This document shows, piece by piece, positions 1-8,457 of a stretch of 64,000 bases of DNA (positions are counted from its first letter, which is position 1; each line of letters opens with the position of its first letter). Source of the DNA: Yanshouia hominis (GTDB lineage: Bacteria; Bacillota; Clostridia; Oscillospirales; Ruminococcaceae); assembly GCA_014385025.1 (NCBI GenBank), contig JACRTB010000003.1, positions 186,001 through 250,000 on the forward strand. Direction: 5' to 3'. Made by a program: the position numbers and the translations under genes. Under the pieces are notes generated by a model. The model worked only from the letters and a program-made list of their open reading frames with translations, was not told the origin of the DNA and searched no databases.

Positions 1-1
1 G

Positions 2-910
2 TATGAGATCGTCAGCATTGCCAAAGAGGCCAATATCGTCGATGAGATCGACGGACGGCGCCTCTGGAAGAAGCTTGCGCAGGCCGCGCGGGAGAGCGTC
101 TCGGGAATCGTGGTCGATGCGCTCGACGACGAACCCTATATCTCGAGCCAGCTCGCCCCCACCCTTCAATTCCCCGAGCAGCTGCATCAGGGACTCCGCC
201 TTGCGCTGAGAGCCATCGGCGCGTCAAAATCTTCCATTGAAATTTACCGCAATCTGTTTGATCTGGATACCCGCATCCCATCCTCTATCATGGGGGTCAA
301 GGTTGACCGGATCAGCGGCTCTTATCCGGCTGAGAGCTACGCCCGGCGGCGGCTGCAGCGCAACAGCACGCTGGTGGTCGGCGCCTGTGCGCTGCTTTTT
401 CTGCAGCGGGCGGTTTACGAGGGACTCCGGCAGACCTCCGCCTTTGTCACGGTGACAGGGGACTGTGTCGCCAATCCCGGAAACTATGAGGTGCCGCTCG
501 GCGTTTCGGCCGGTGCGCTGCTCGAGGCGGTCGGCCTGATCACCGACCCGAAGCGGGTGGTGGCGGGCGGCTCGATGACCGGTTTCTCCCTCACCGATCC
601 GTCTACCGTTTATCTCTCTCAGACGACGCGCGGCCTGCTCGCCTTTGCGGAAGAATTTCAGGATATGGGCTATGCCTGCCTTGGCTGCGGGCGATGCACC
701 GAGGCCTGCCCGCAGGGGCTTTCCCCCTACTTCATCTACAAGGTGATGCAGAGCCATCGCAAGCACCATATTGAGCTGGCCGACGCCGACCTCTGCATCG
801 GCTGCGGCTCCTGCAGCTATGTCTGCCCCGCGAAGCTCGATCTCGCACAGGTGATGGCGCAGGCCGCCGCTTACACCCGTCGCCGGCAAACGGCAGGAGG
901 CCAACCATGA
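2..910 (+). CDS. rnfC: RnfC-like electron transport subunit, 5' partial
   Basis: The reading frame is open from base 2, so the true start lies upstream of the window; 302 residues are visible. RnfC is the peripheral NADH-oxidising subunit of the Rnf ion-pumping complex on the cytoplasmic face. The visible part holds the end of the flavin/NADH-type domain (DDEPYISSQL resembles the family's ECEPYITAD), an SLBB-like segment (VTVTGDCVANPGNYEVPLG) and two complete C-terminal 4Fe-4S motifs, CLGCGRCTEACP and CIGCGSCSYVCP. The stop overlaps the next start as ATGA, so it is translationally coupled to the RnfD-like gene. The N-terminal NADH/FMN-binding residues cannot be judged here. Confidence 0.85.
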   Translation, partial: YEIVSIAKEANIVDEIDGRRLWKKLAQAARESVSGIVVDALDDEPYISSQLAPTLQFPEQLHQGLRLALRAIGASKSSIEIYRNLFDLDTRIPSSIMGVKVDRISGSYPAESYARRRLQRNSTLVVGACALLFLQRAVYEGLRQTSAFVTVTGDCVANPGNYEVPLGVSAGALLEAVGLITDPKRVVAGGSMTGFSLTDPSTVYLSQTTRGLLAFAEEFQDMGYACLGCGRCTEACPQGLSPYFIYKVMQSHRKHHIELADADLCIGCGSCSYVCPAKLDLAQVMAQAAAYTRRRQTAGGQP

Positions 911-1938
911 AGCTGCGAACACAGAATCCCCCTCATATCCGCTCCCGCGAGAGCAGCCTGACCATGATGACCGACATCGTCATCGCCACCCTGCCGCTCT
1001 ATGCGATGGCGGTTTATTATTACGGAACCCGGGCTCTGCTGCTCGGCGGATTCGGCGTGATTGTCAGCAGCATGGCGGATGGCGCCTGTCAGCTTCTCGC
1101 GGGCAGGATTCCCAACATCCGCGACCTTTCCGGCGCGGTCACCGGCCTGTTGATTCCTCTGCTGCTGCCCGCCTCGGCCAGCTATTCGATGATTCTTTTG
1201 GCGGCGCTCTTCGGGATTGCGGTCGCCAAGCAGCCGTTCGGAGGAATGGGACAGAATATCTTTAATCCCGCCGCCGCCGGAACCGCCTTTGCAATGATCT
1301 GCTGGCCGAAATCCGCTTTTGCCTATCCGGTCCCGTTTGAGCGGCTTCCCGCCATGGTGGACGACACGGTGCGGCTGGTCAGCTCACCGGCATACAGTCT
1401 CTCGCTGGGAGGAACCCCCAACATCGATCTGCTGGACATGCTGCTTGGAAATGCCCCCGGTCCGATGGGCGGCACTAACATCTTAGTTTTGCTGACCTGT
1501 CTGATATTCCTGATCGTTCGAAAAACTGTCGGCCTTGCGATGCCGGCCGCTTTTCTGGGCGGAGCGTCGCTGATGGCGCTGCTGACGCCGCGTGTCGATG
1601 CGCCCGCGCTGACCGCGGTCGCCTATGAGCTGATGAGCGGGCTTCTGGTGATCGGAGCCGTTTTTCTGATCAACGATCCGGTCACCTCCCCCAAGAGAAC
1701 GCTGCCGAAGATCTTTTACGGGTTTGGAACCGGCGCGCTGAGTATGGCGTTCCGCCATATCGGCAGGTATGAGGAGTCGTTCCTGTTCGCCCTGCTCGTC
1801 ATGAACGCCACCGTATGGATCATCGATGTGTGGGGGGAGCATCTCGCCCATGCCATGAGGAGGAAAAACCGTGAATTTAAGACTAATCCGCCGGTATCGG
1901 AACCGGCTGAGCAGGACGTCGGGGCTGCTCAAAAATAA
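907..1938 (+). CDS. rnfD: RnfD-like membrane subunit (NqrB/RnfD family)
   Basis: This 343-residue polytopic membrane protein belongs to the NqrB/RnfD family, which carries a covalently bound FMN and forms part of the ion channel. Family landmarks are SPHIR-like PHIRSRES near the N-terminus, DLSGAVTGLLIPLLLP (residues 73-88), KQPFGGMGQNIFNPAAAG (109-125) and DPVTSPK in the C-terminal half. The flavinylation site, normally SGAT, appears as SLGGTP with Thr170 as the candidate FMN acceptor. The start is fixed by the ATGA overlap with the preceding gene. Its end overlaps the next gene by 68 bases, so rnfG, which usually follows rnfD in Clostridia, is not present here. Confidence 0.87.
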   Translation: MKLRTQNPPHIRSRESSLTMMTDIVIATLPLYAMAVYYYGTRALLLGGFGVIVSSMADGACQLLAGRIPNIRDLSGAVTGLLIPLLLPASASYSMILLAALFGIAVAKQPFGGMGQNIFNPAAAGTAFAMICWPKSAFAYPVPFERLPAMVDDTVRLVSSPAYSLSLGGTPNIDLLDMLLGNAPGPMGGTNILVLLTCLIFLIVRKTVGLAMPAAFLGGASLMALLTPRVDAPALTAVAYELMSGLLVIGAVFLINDPVTSPKRTLPKIFYGFGTGALSMAFRHIGRYEESFLFALLVMNATVWIIDVWGEHLAHAMRRKNREFKTNPPVSEPAEQDVGAAQK

Positions 1939-2530
1939 TCCTGTCGTGGCGCTCGGGATGACGATGCCCTTTGTCATCGTACCGACGCTGAGCCTAAAGG
2001 CGGGACTGCTGATGAGCGCCTTCCTGGCGGCCGCCACCATTCCTTCGGCGGTGCTCGCCTCGCTGGTTGGGCGAAAGATTCCCCCGCTTTTTTCTCTGCC
2101 CTTCTACGGCACCGTCTCGACGGGATGCGTGCTGCTGCTGCGGTTCTGCGTTTCGGGACAGGCGCTGCTGCTTGAGGATCTGGGCGTCTATGTCCCGCTG
2201 GCGGCCTTTAACGGCATGATGCTGGAGCTTGCGCTGGTTCATCCCCGCCGCAGGGTCCCGGATGCGTTGCACGACGCGGTGATGATGTGCTTTGGCTTTC
2301 TGCTGGTGGCGGCCTTCCTTTCGGCGCTGCGGGAATTTTTGGGGAGCGGCTCCCTCTGGGGCGTCCCGCTCACCGCGCCGATCCGAATCCGCGGGCTCGT
2401 GCTGCCCTTCTCGGGCTTCATCCTGATCGGATTTTTGAGCGCGCTTTTTCGCCGGGTTGACAGCATCATCATCGGCAGGATGCTCCATGCTTCGCGGCGG
2501 ACGGCGAAACAGGGAGGAGACGCGGTATGA
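1871..2530 (+). CDS. rnfE: RnfE-like membrane subunit lacking the conserved cysteines
   Basis: The protein has 219 residues and about six hydrophobic segments, and belongs to the RnfA/RnfE (NqrD/NqrE) family. It probably starts at GTG 1871, preceded by GAGGAGG, inside the end of the RnfD-like gene. The family motif LLKxNPV is present near residue 20. Canonical RnfE has one Cys in LGLCP and one in the TNC motif, which together with RnfA ligate a membrane [2Fe-2S] cluster. Here the equivalent positions read ALGMTMPF (27-34) and FNGMM (113-117), so both cysteines are absent. Its stop overlaps the next start (ATGA). It could also be called a divergent RnfA; E is preferred from gene order. Confidence 0.72.
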   Translation: MNLRLIRRYRNRLSRTSGLLKNNPVVALGMTMPFVIVPTLSLKAGLLMSAFLAAATIPSAVLASLVGRKIPPLFSLPFYGTVSTGCVLLLRFCVSGQALLLEDLGVYVPLAAFNGMMLELALVHPRRRVPDALHDAVMMCFGFLLVAAFLSALREFLGSGSLWGVPLTAPIRIRGLVLPFSGFILIGFLSALFRRVDSIIIGRMLHASRRTAKQGGDAV

Positions 2531-3114
2531 ACCTGATCGTATCGATGCTGACGGTGCTTGTTTCGAGCGCCGTCATTGAAAACCTGCTCTTCGCCCGCGC
2601 AATCGGCGCGGACCATATCCTGCGGCAGACCCGCAGCTATCGGTTCATCATCGAGTTCGGGCTTGGGGCAGCGGTGATTTCCGGCGTTACGGTGATGCCT
2701 CTCTGGTGGCTGAGTCAGACCTTCGGCCGCGAAAGCTGGTGGAACTACGCCCGCAGCATGGCGGCGGTGCTGCTGATCGCTGTGGTCAGCCTGCTGCTCA
2801 CCATCGCAATGGCGGCGGCCGGGCGGATTCAGAAACCGATGCGCCTTGTCGATCAGGGAGCGGTTTACAGCGCGTCGCTGGCGGTTGTGCTTCTGTCGCT
2901 GACCGCGAAGATGACGTTTTTGCCGAGCGTTCTTTACTGCTTCGGCGCTTCGGCCGGTCTCGCGGCGGCAATGATTCTTGTTCACGCGGGGCGGGAGCGG
3001 CTTGAGCTTTGCGTGCTGCCTCGTCCTTTTGAGGGACTGCCCATCACGATGATCTACATTGGAATTCTCAGCCTTGCGATTTATGGCCTGATCGGTCACC
3101 AGCTACCCACCTGA
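2527..3114 (+). CDS. rnfA: RnfA-like membrane subunit lacking the conserved cysteines
   Basis: This 195-residue, six-segment membrane protein is of the RnfA type. The C-terminal half is recognisable: VLYCFGASAGLAAAMILV and RERLELCVLPRPFEGLPI match the family's YGFGAGLGF and RERLEL..PKxFKGxPI. The N-terminal motif that should read LGICPFLG reads RAIGADHIL (residues 24-32), and the helix that should hold TNCAVLG reads YSASLAVVLL, so the expected cluster-ligating cysteines are missing. The start is set by the ATGA overlap with the preceding gene. No rnfB follows: the next gene, 25 bases on, is unrelated. The role is inferred to be a membrane electron-transfer or ion-translocation partner of the RnfD-like protein. 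Confidence 0.7.
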   Translation: MNLIVSMLTVLVSSAVIENLLFARAIGADHILRQTRSYRFIIEFGLGAAVISGVTVMPLWWLSQTFGRESWWNYARSMAAVLLIAVVSLLLTIAMAAAGRIQKPMRLVDQGAVYSASLAVVLLSLTAKMTFLPSVLYCFGASAGLAAAMILVHAGRERLELCVLPRPFEGLPITMIYIGILSLAIYGLIGHQLPT

Positions 3115-3139
3115 AAACGGCCTGACAGGAGGTTCCGGT

Positions 3140-4360
3140 ATGAAAAAAAAGGGTACCAAAATCAGACGCTACGGGAACATCTACGGGCGCGGGATGGGCT
3201 CGGGTTCGTGGCAGATTGTCGTTGCCATGATTGCGGGCGTCCTTTTGTTCGGGGTGATCGGCTGGAGCCTTTATACCCCCATTCACAACTGGATCGCGGG
3301 CCTTGGCGAGGAGCGCCCCGCCGCGTCCAGCATGGCGCCGGTGCTTTCCTCACAGCCGCAGCAGAAGCCGGATGACTCTTCCTCCTCCGCACAGGGGGGG
3401 ACGGCGGCGCTTCCCGTTCTGCCGCAGCCCGAACCGCAGGCGGACGAGACGGTAAACGGAATCTATCTCCCGGTGAGCGCCCTTTCCGACCCCTCTGTCG
3501 TTTCGGGCTTTCTTGAAAGGGCTTCGCCGGCCGGTCTCAATACGGTGGTGGTCGAGGCGAAGGACGCGACGGGAACGGTGCTCTACGCTTCAAAAAATGA
3601 AATTGCCCGCCAGCTTGGAGCGGAAGATCTCGCCGCTTACGATGCGGCGGCGGCTGCAAAGACGATCCGTGACGCGGGCTTTGTCCCCGCCGCGCGGCTG
3701 CACGCCTTCCGCGACAGCCTTGCCCCGGTCTACGAGCGGGGAATGGGGGTCCGCTATTACGATACCGAGTCGCTCTGGTATGACAACGATCCCGCGCAGG
3801 GGGGAAAACCATGGCTGAATCCCTGCTCCGCGCAGGTGCGTGAATACCTTGTTTCACTCGCGTCCGAGCTGGTGTCGAGCGGATTTGACATCATCCTGCT
3901 GGATTCGGTGCAGTTTCCCTCGGGACTTGGCTTGGAAAAAGCGGGATATGGCGTTGCGGACCCCGACCGCGCGCAGGTGCTGGATGGATTCATCGCGCAG
4001 GTCAGAAAGGCGGTTGAGGATGCGGGCGGAAGGCTGATCGTCTGCCTGCCCTCCGACGCGCTGCTGCCCGGCGACGAGGCGGGCGACGCGCTGACCACCC
4101 TGAATAATCAGATGATCTACGGAGGAAATCCCGCGCCGCGCATGACTGGACAGGTGATGGTGACCCTTTCAAACGATCCCGCCGTTTCCAAAGAAATCCT
4201 CAGCCGTGCGCGGACGGAAAACGCGCGGGCCGAATGGCTTGGGCTGATTCCCGCCTATCGCAACGACGGCTCGCTTCTGGGGAGCGCCTCGCTGCTCTCG
4301 GGGATTGATCCCGCGGGCTATCTGCTCTACAACCCCTCGGGAAACTACCAGCTGCAATAA
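3140..4360 (+). CDS. Membrane-anchored DUF4015 (putative glycoside hydrolase) protein
   Basis: The product has 406 residues. A basic N-terminus is followed by one membrane segment (about residues 29-50, VAMIAGVLLFGVIGW) and a Pro/Ser/Gln-rich linker to about residue 105. The outer domain looks like the DUF4015 TIM-barrel family: VNGIYLPVSAL, LNTVVVEAKDATG, AGFVPAARLHAFRD and SGFDIILLDSVQFP. The acidic residues in VEAKDATG and LLDSVQFP are candidate catalytic positions by analogy with related barrels. AGGAGG precedes the ATG. It lies 25 bases after the RnfA-like gene and could be co-transcribed, but no functional link is evident. It probably acts on an extracellular glycan; the substrate is unknown. 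Confidence 0.78.
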   Translation: MKKKGTKIRRYGNIYGRGMGSGSWQIVVAMIAGVLLFGVIGWSLYTPIHNWIAGLGEERPAASSMAPVLSSQPQQKPDDSSSSAQGGTAALPVLPQPEPQADETVNGIYLPVSALSDPSVVSGFLERASPAGLNTVVVEAKDATGTVLYASKNEIARQLGAEDLAAYDAAAAAKTIRDAGFVPAARLHAFRDSLAPVYERGMGVRYYDTESLWYDNDPAQGGKPWLNPCSAQVREYLVSLASELVSSGFDIILLDSVQFPSGLGLEKAGYGVADPDRAQVLDGFIAQVRKAVEDAGGRLIVCLPSDALLPGDEAGDALTTLNNQMIYGGNPAPRMTGQVMVTLSNDPAVSKEILSRARTENARAEWLGLIPAYRNDGSLLGSASLLSGIDPAGYLLYNPSGNYQLQ

Positions 4361-4399
4361 GCTCCGTCAAAGGACGGATCAAAATGAGGAGGAATGATC

Positions 4400-5101
4400 A
4401 TGGCTACACCGCACAACGCCGCCAAGAAAGGCGAGATCGCTCAAACCGTCCTGATGCCGGGCGACCCTCTGCGCGCCAGGTTTATCGCGGAAACCTATCT
4501 CACCGACGTCACCTGCTACAATACCGTGCGCAACATGCTTGGCTTTACCGGGCTTTACCGGGGCAAGCGGGTATCGGTGCAGGGGAGCGGCATGGGAATC
4601 CCTTCGATCGGAATCTATTCCTATGAGCTGTTTGAGTTTTATGATGTGCGGAGCATCATCCGCATCGGCACGGCGGGCGGCTTGGGAAAGAACGTTGGGC
4701 TGCGCGATCTTGTCGCCGGAATGGGCGCCTGCACCAACTCTAATTTTGCGGCGCAGTACCGGCTGCCCGGCACGTTTGCTCCGATTGCGAGCTGGCGGCT
4801 GCTGAAAAAGGCCGACGAAGCCGCAAAGGCGCTCGGCGTACCGCTCAAGGTGGGAAATCTTCTGAGCTCGGATACCTTTTACAGCGACGACCCGGAACAC
4901 GAAAAGTGGATTCAAATGGGAGTCCTTGCCGTCGAGATGGAGGCGGCGGGCCTCTACTGCAACGCCGCGCATGCCGGACGGGAGGCGCTCTGCCTTTGCA
5001 GCATTTCGGATGTTCCCGCCACCGGCGAGAGCCTTTCGGCGCAGGAGCGGCAGGAATCTTTCCACGATATGATGAAGGTCGCGCTTGAGTTGGCCGATTA
5101 A
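4400..5101 (+). CDS. deoD: Purine-nucleoside phosphorylase, DeoD type
   Basis: This 233-residue hexameric-type purine nucleoside phosphorylase splits purine (deoxy)ribonucleosides into base and (deoxy)ribose-1-phosphate in the cytoplasm. The N-terminus MATPHNAAKKG, the phosphate-binding GDPLRAR, GTAGGLGK, the ribose-binding EMEAAGLY and SISDVPATGE, with its catalytic Asp, are all family signatures at the expected length. ATG 4400 is chosen rather than ATG 4394 because AGGAGG at 4387-4392 would be too close to the latter. It opens a salvage block with deoB, cdd and pyrimidine phosphorylase. A terminator follows at once, so it may be read as its own unit. Confidence 0.96.
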   Translation: MATPHNAAKKGEIAQTVLMPGDPLRARFIAETYLTDVTCYNTVRNMLGFTGLYRGKRVSVQGSGMGIPSIGIYSYELFEFYDVRSIIRIGTAGGLGKNVGLRDLVAGMGACTNSNFAAQYRLPGTFAPIASWRLLKKADEAAKALGVPLKVGNLLSSDTFYSDDPEHEKWIQMGVLAVEMEAAGLYCNAAHAGREALCLCSISDVPATGESLSAQERQESFHDMMKVALELAD

Positions 5102-5106
5102 CAGAG

Positions 5107-5152
5107 AAAACCGCCCCAGAACGCCGGGAAATCCCCGCCGTGGGGCGGTTTT
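5107..5152 (+). terminator. Rho-independent terminator after deoD
   Basis: The arms AAAACCGCCCCA and TGGGGCGGTTTT are perfectly complementary around a 22-base loop, and the hairpin ends in T residues just before the deoB ribosome binding site. It could end the deoD transcript or attenuate read-through into deoB. Confidence 0.85.
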
Positions 5153-5180
5153 GCACTTTTACAAGAAGGGGGAACGGAAG

Positions 5181-6362
5181 ATGACAAAACAGAGGATTTT
5201 TTTGATTGTCCTTGACAGCTTCGGCATTGGAGGCGCGGCGGATGCCGCCGATTACGGAGACGCGGGTTCCAATACCCTTGCCGCCTGCGTGCGCGCGGGG
5301 GTGCGGCTGCCGAATCTGGAACGCCTCGGCTTGGGAAATATCGACGGGGTGGACTGTCTGCCGAAGCCGGAGAAGGTCATCGGGGCCTATGCCCGGCTGC
5401 GGGAAGCGTCAAAGGGCAAGGATACCACCATCGGCCACTGGGAGATCGCGGGGCATATTTCGCCGCGTCCGCTGCCGACCTATCCGAACGGCTTTCCGCA
5501 GGGGCTGCTGGATGCGCTTTCCCGGGAGATCGGACGGGGCGTCCTCTGCAACAAGCCCTATTCCGGAACCGATGTGATTCGGGATTACGGCGCCGAGCAC
5601 CTGCGCACCGGTTCGGTCATCGTTTATACCTCGGCGGACAGCGTCTTTCAAATCGCCGCGCATGAACAAATTGTGCCGCTCGAAGAGCTTTATTCGATCT
5701 GCCGCACCGCCCGCGGGCTTCTGACCGGAGAGCATGCGGTGGGACGGGTGATCGCCCGCCCGTTTGCCGGCGACCCGGAACAGGGGTTTACCCGCACCGC
5801 CAACCGCCACGACTTTTCGCTCGAACCGCCGGCGGGCACCCTGCTGGATCAGGTTAAGGCGGCGGGGATGGAAGTCATTGCAGTGGGCAAAATCACCGAC
5901 ATCTTTGCCGGACGCGGCGTGACTGAGACAATTTTGACCCACGGGAACACCGAGGGACTCGAAAAAACCAGTGGATTGCTGGGGCGGCCGTTTCATGGCC
6001 TCTGCTTTGTGAATCTTGTCGATTTCGATATGCTCTATGGCCACCGCAATGATCCGAAGGGCTACGCCGCCGCCCTTGAGCAGGTTGACGGATGGCTTCC
6101 CGGAGCGCTCACGCGGCTTGGGCCGGACGATCTGCTCCTGATTACCGCCGACCATGGCTGTGATCCCTCGACGCCGAGCACCGACCACTCCCGCGAGAAT
6201 GTTCCTCTGCTTGCCTATGGCGCGGGAATCGCGCCGTGCAATCTGGGCACGCGGGATACCTTTGCGGACATTGCCGCGACGGCGCTGGAAGCGCTGGGGA
6301 TTGAAGGCGGAAGCGACGGCAGGAGCTTTTGGAACATGATGACAAGGGAGGATGTACGATGA
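5181..6362 (+). CDS. deoB: Phosphopentomutase
   Basis: The product (393 residues, normal length) interconverts (deoxy)ribose-1-phosphate and -5-phosphate, linking nucleoside breakdown to the pentose phosphate and acetaldehyde routes. It is an alkaline-phosphatase-fold enzyme. DSFGIGG near the N-terminus and ITADHGCDPSTPSTDHSRE near the C-terminus supply the metal ligands, and GKDTTIGHWE carries the phosphorylated Thr. The frame stays open upstream to 5085, but the first 32 codons of that extension run through the deoD terminator. ATG 5181, preceded by GGGGGAACGG, matches the family start. The stop overlaps the cdd start (ATGA). Confidence 0.96.
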   Translation: MTKQRIFLIVLDSFGIGGAADAADYGDAGSNTLAACVRAGVRLPNLERLGLGNIDGVDCLPKPEKVIGAYARLREASKGKDTTIGHWEIAGHISPRPLPTYPNGFPQGLLDALSREIGRGVLCNKPYSGTDVIRDYGAEHLRTGSVIVYTSADSVFQIAAHEQIVPLEELYSICRTARGLLTGEHAVGRVIARPFAGDPEQGFTRTANRHDFSLEPPAGTLLDQVKAAGMEVIAVGKITDIFAGRGVTETILTHGNTEGLEKTSGLLGRPFHGLCFVNLVDFDMLYGHRNDPKGYAAALEQVDGWLPGALTRLGPDDLLLITADHGCDPSTPSTDHSRENVPLLAYGAGIAPCNLGTRDTFADIAATALEALGIEGGSDGRSFWNMMTREDVR

Positions 6363-6793
6363 AGATCGATAACCGCGCTTTGATCGACCATGCCATCGCG
6401 GCGCGGCAGGCCGCGTATGCTCCTTACTCCCGCTATGCGGTGGGAGCGGCGGTCCTGACGGCGGGCGGCCGCACCTTCACCGGCTGCAATGTTGAAAACG
6501 CTTCCTATCCGGCGGGAATCTGTGCCGAACGCACCGCCATCTTTAAGGCGGTCAGCGAGGGTGAGCGCAGGATTGTCGCTCTTGCACTCGCGGCCGCCCC
6601 GCAGGAGGAGCAGCCGCCCTTCGGCAGCTATCCTGCCCCCTGCGGCATCTGCCTGCAGGTGCTCTCGGAATTCGCCGCTCCGGAGCTGCGGGTGCTGCTC
6701 GCCAAAAGCCGGGAGGATTACCAGCTCTGCACAATGCGCGACCTGTTTCCCAAGCGGTTTACCGCGGCCGACCTGAAGAAAGAAATTCGCTGA
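6359..6793 (+). CDS. cdd: Cytidine deaminase
   Basis: This 144-residue tetramer-type cytidine deaminase converts cytidine and deoxycytidine to uridine and deoxyuridine. Zinc ligands and the catalytic Glu are visible in CAERTAIF and PCGICLQVL, with the substrate-binding N-terminal motif YAPYSRYAVGAA and GCNVENASYP. The start is ATG 6359, preceded by AAGGGAGG and coupled to deoB by an ATGA overlap; an in-frame ATG at 6329 lies inside deoB and has no binding site. The product feeds the pyrimidine phosphorylase encoded next. Confidence 0.96.
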   Translation: MKIDNRALIDHAIAARQAAYAPYSRYAVGAAVLTAGGRTFTGCNVENASYPAGICAERTAIFKAVSEGERRIVALALAAAPQEEQPPFGSYPAPCGICLQVLSEFAAPELRVLLAKSREDYQLCTMRDLFPKRFTAADLKKEIR

Positions 6794-6805
6794 AACAAGA
6801 GACTC

Positions 6806-7046
6806 CCGCGGGAACGAGCGGGAAAGGCACTCGGGGGAGGGCTGTTGCCATACAGATCAGAATCCCGCTGAAAAAGGCTCTTGCGGAAACGAACGGGGAG
6901 AAGTCCCCTGAAGACGGCTGATACCATGAGGAAGAAAACAGTCCGGGCAAGAAATTCTCGCGGGAACGAGCGGGAAAAGCACTCGGGGGAGGGCTGCTGC
7001 CATACAGATCAGAATCCCGCTGAAAAAAGGCTCTTGCGGAAACGAT
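6806..7046. repeat. Two-copy direct repeat of about 90 bp between cdd and pyrimidine phosphorylase
   Basis: Copy one (about 6806-6895) and copy two (about 6956-7046) are nearly identical and start 150 bases apart. Each begins with a small hairpin (TCCCGC ... GCGGGA in copy one, one mismatch in copy two) and ends with GGCTCTTGCGGAAACGA. Copy two runs up to the ribosome binding site of the next gene, so it forms the 5' leader of that gene. No protein is supported here. Confidence 0.85.
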
Positions 7047-7061
7047 TGGGGGAAAAACGCC

Positions 7062-8390
7062 ATGCGGATGGTTGATATCATACACAACAAGCGGATCGGC
7101 GGGGAGCTGACCCGCGAAGAGCTGGAATTTTTCGTACAGGGCGTCACCGGGGGGAACATTCCCGACTATCAGGTGAGTGCCCTGCTGATGGCGATCTGCT
7201 TCCGGTCGATGGCCGCGCGGGAAATCGCGGACCTGACCGATCTGATGGCCCATTCGGGGGAGATGGTGGATCTTTCTCCGATCGACGGTTTCAAGGTGGA
7301 TAAGCATTCCACCGGCGGGGTGGGGGACAAAACCACCCTGATCGTCGCACCGGTTGCCGCCGCCTGCGGGGTGCGGGTGGCAAAGATGTCGGGGCGGGGA
7401 CTGGGACATACCGGCGGGACGATCGACAAGCTCGAATCGATTCCCGGATTCCGGACGGCGCTGCCCCCGGAGGAATTTTTCGAAGCGGTTCGCCGGGCGG
7501 GACTGGCGGTTGTGGGGCAGAGCGGAAATCTCGCTCCGGCCGATAAGAAGCTATACGCCCTGCGGGATGTGACCGATACGGTTGAGAGCATTCCGCTGAT
7601 TGCCTCGTCGATCATGAGCAAAAAGCTTGCCTCGGGCGCCGACGGCATTGTGCTCGATGTCAAGACCGGCAGCGGAGCGCTGATGAAAACGCTGGAGGAT
7701 TCGATTGCCCTCGCAAAAACGATGGTGGAGATCGGGGAGCACAACGGACGACGCACCATCGCGCTGATTACCGATATGGACCGCCCGCTTGGCACAGCGA
7801 TCGGCAACGCCGTCGAGGTGGCCGAGGCGGCGGATACTCTGCGGGGCCACGGCCCCGAGGACCTCACCGCCGTCTCGATTGAACTGGCGGCTAATATGGT
7901 GTTTCTGGCGGGAAAGGGAAGTCTCGCGGAATGCCGGGAGAAGGCACATGAAGCGATTGCTTCGGGCGCGGCTTTCGGCTGCCTCAAACGGATGGTGGAG
8001 GCGCAGGGCGGCGACAGCCGGGTGCTTGACGATTCCGAACGGTTCCCTCAGGCGCGGGAGCGGTGCGACCTGACGGCCGACCGCGGCGGCTTCCTCCTTT
8101 CGACCGATACCGAAGCGGTCGGCGCCGCGTCGATGATGCTCGGCGCGGGACGCGAGACGAAGGACAGCGTCATCGATCCGGCGGCGGGTATCCTGATCCG
8201 CAAAAAGACCGGGGACCGGGTGGAACGGGGCGAGCCGCTTGCCACCCTGCTGACCGACCGCCCCGAAACACTCGACGAGGCGCGGCGGCATCTTCGGACG
8301 GCCATCCGAATCGGGCAGGAGCCGCCGAAGAAGGCTCCGCTGGTCTATGCGCGGATTTCCAAAGACGGAATTGAGCGATACGACGGTTGA
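7062..8390 (+). CDS. pdp: Pyrimidine-nucleoside phosphorylase
   Basis: The product (442 residues) phosphorolyses uridine and thymidine to the free base and (deoxy)ribose-1-phosphate, the substrate of DeoB. Family signatures include MRMVDIIHNKRIGGEL at the start, the phosphate-binding KHSTGGVGDKTTL, the glycosyltransferase family 3 signature SGRGLGHTGGTIDKLE, and the C-terminal RISKDGIERYDG. TTGGGGG precedes ATG 7062. It may equally be called thymidine phosphorylase; the 442-residue Gram-positive form usually accepts both nucleosides. It is the last salvage gene before a strong terminator. Confidence 0.95.
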   Translation: MRMVDIIHNKRIGGELTREELEFFVQGVTGGNIPDYQVSALLMAICFRSMAAREIADLTDLMAHSGEMVDLSPIDGFKVDKHSTGGVGDKTTLIVAPVAAACGVRVAKMSGRGLGHTGGTIDKLESIPGFRTALPPEEFFEAVRRAGLAVVGQSGNLAPADKKLYALRDVTDTVESIPLIASSIMSKKLASGADGIVLDVKTGSGALMKTLEDSIALAKTMVEIGEHNGRRTIALITDMDRPLGTAIGNAVEVAEAADTLRGHGPEDLTAVSIELAANMVFLAGKGSLAECREKAHEAIASGAAFGCLKRMVEAQGGDSRVLDDSERFPQARERCDLTADRGGFLLSTDTEAVGAASMMLGAGRETKDSVIDPAAGILIRKKTGDRVERGEPLATLLTDRPETLDEARRHLRTAIRIGQEPPKKAPLVYARISKDGIERYDG

Positions 8391-8403
8391 GAGAAACGTT
8401 TCT

Positions 8404-8457
8404 GCCGCCGGGCGTCTGTTTTCAGAAGCGGACGCCCGGCGGTTTATAATTTTTGCC
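8404..8457 (+). terminator. Rho-independent terminator of the nucleoside salvage block
   Basis: A 12-bp GC-rich stem, CCGCCGGGCGTC paired with GACGCCCGGCGG around a 14-base loop, is followed by TTTATAATTTTT, 15 bases after the pyrimidine phosphorylase stop. Confidence 0.92.

Noticed and set aside
5085-5180. Upstream extension of deoB
   Set aside because: It overlaps the end of deoD and the terminator hairpin; ATG 5181 has the binding site and the family's N-terminus.
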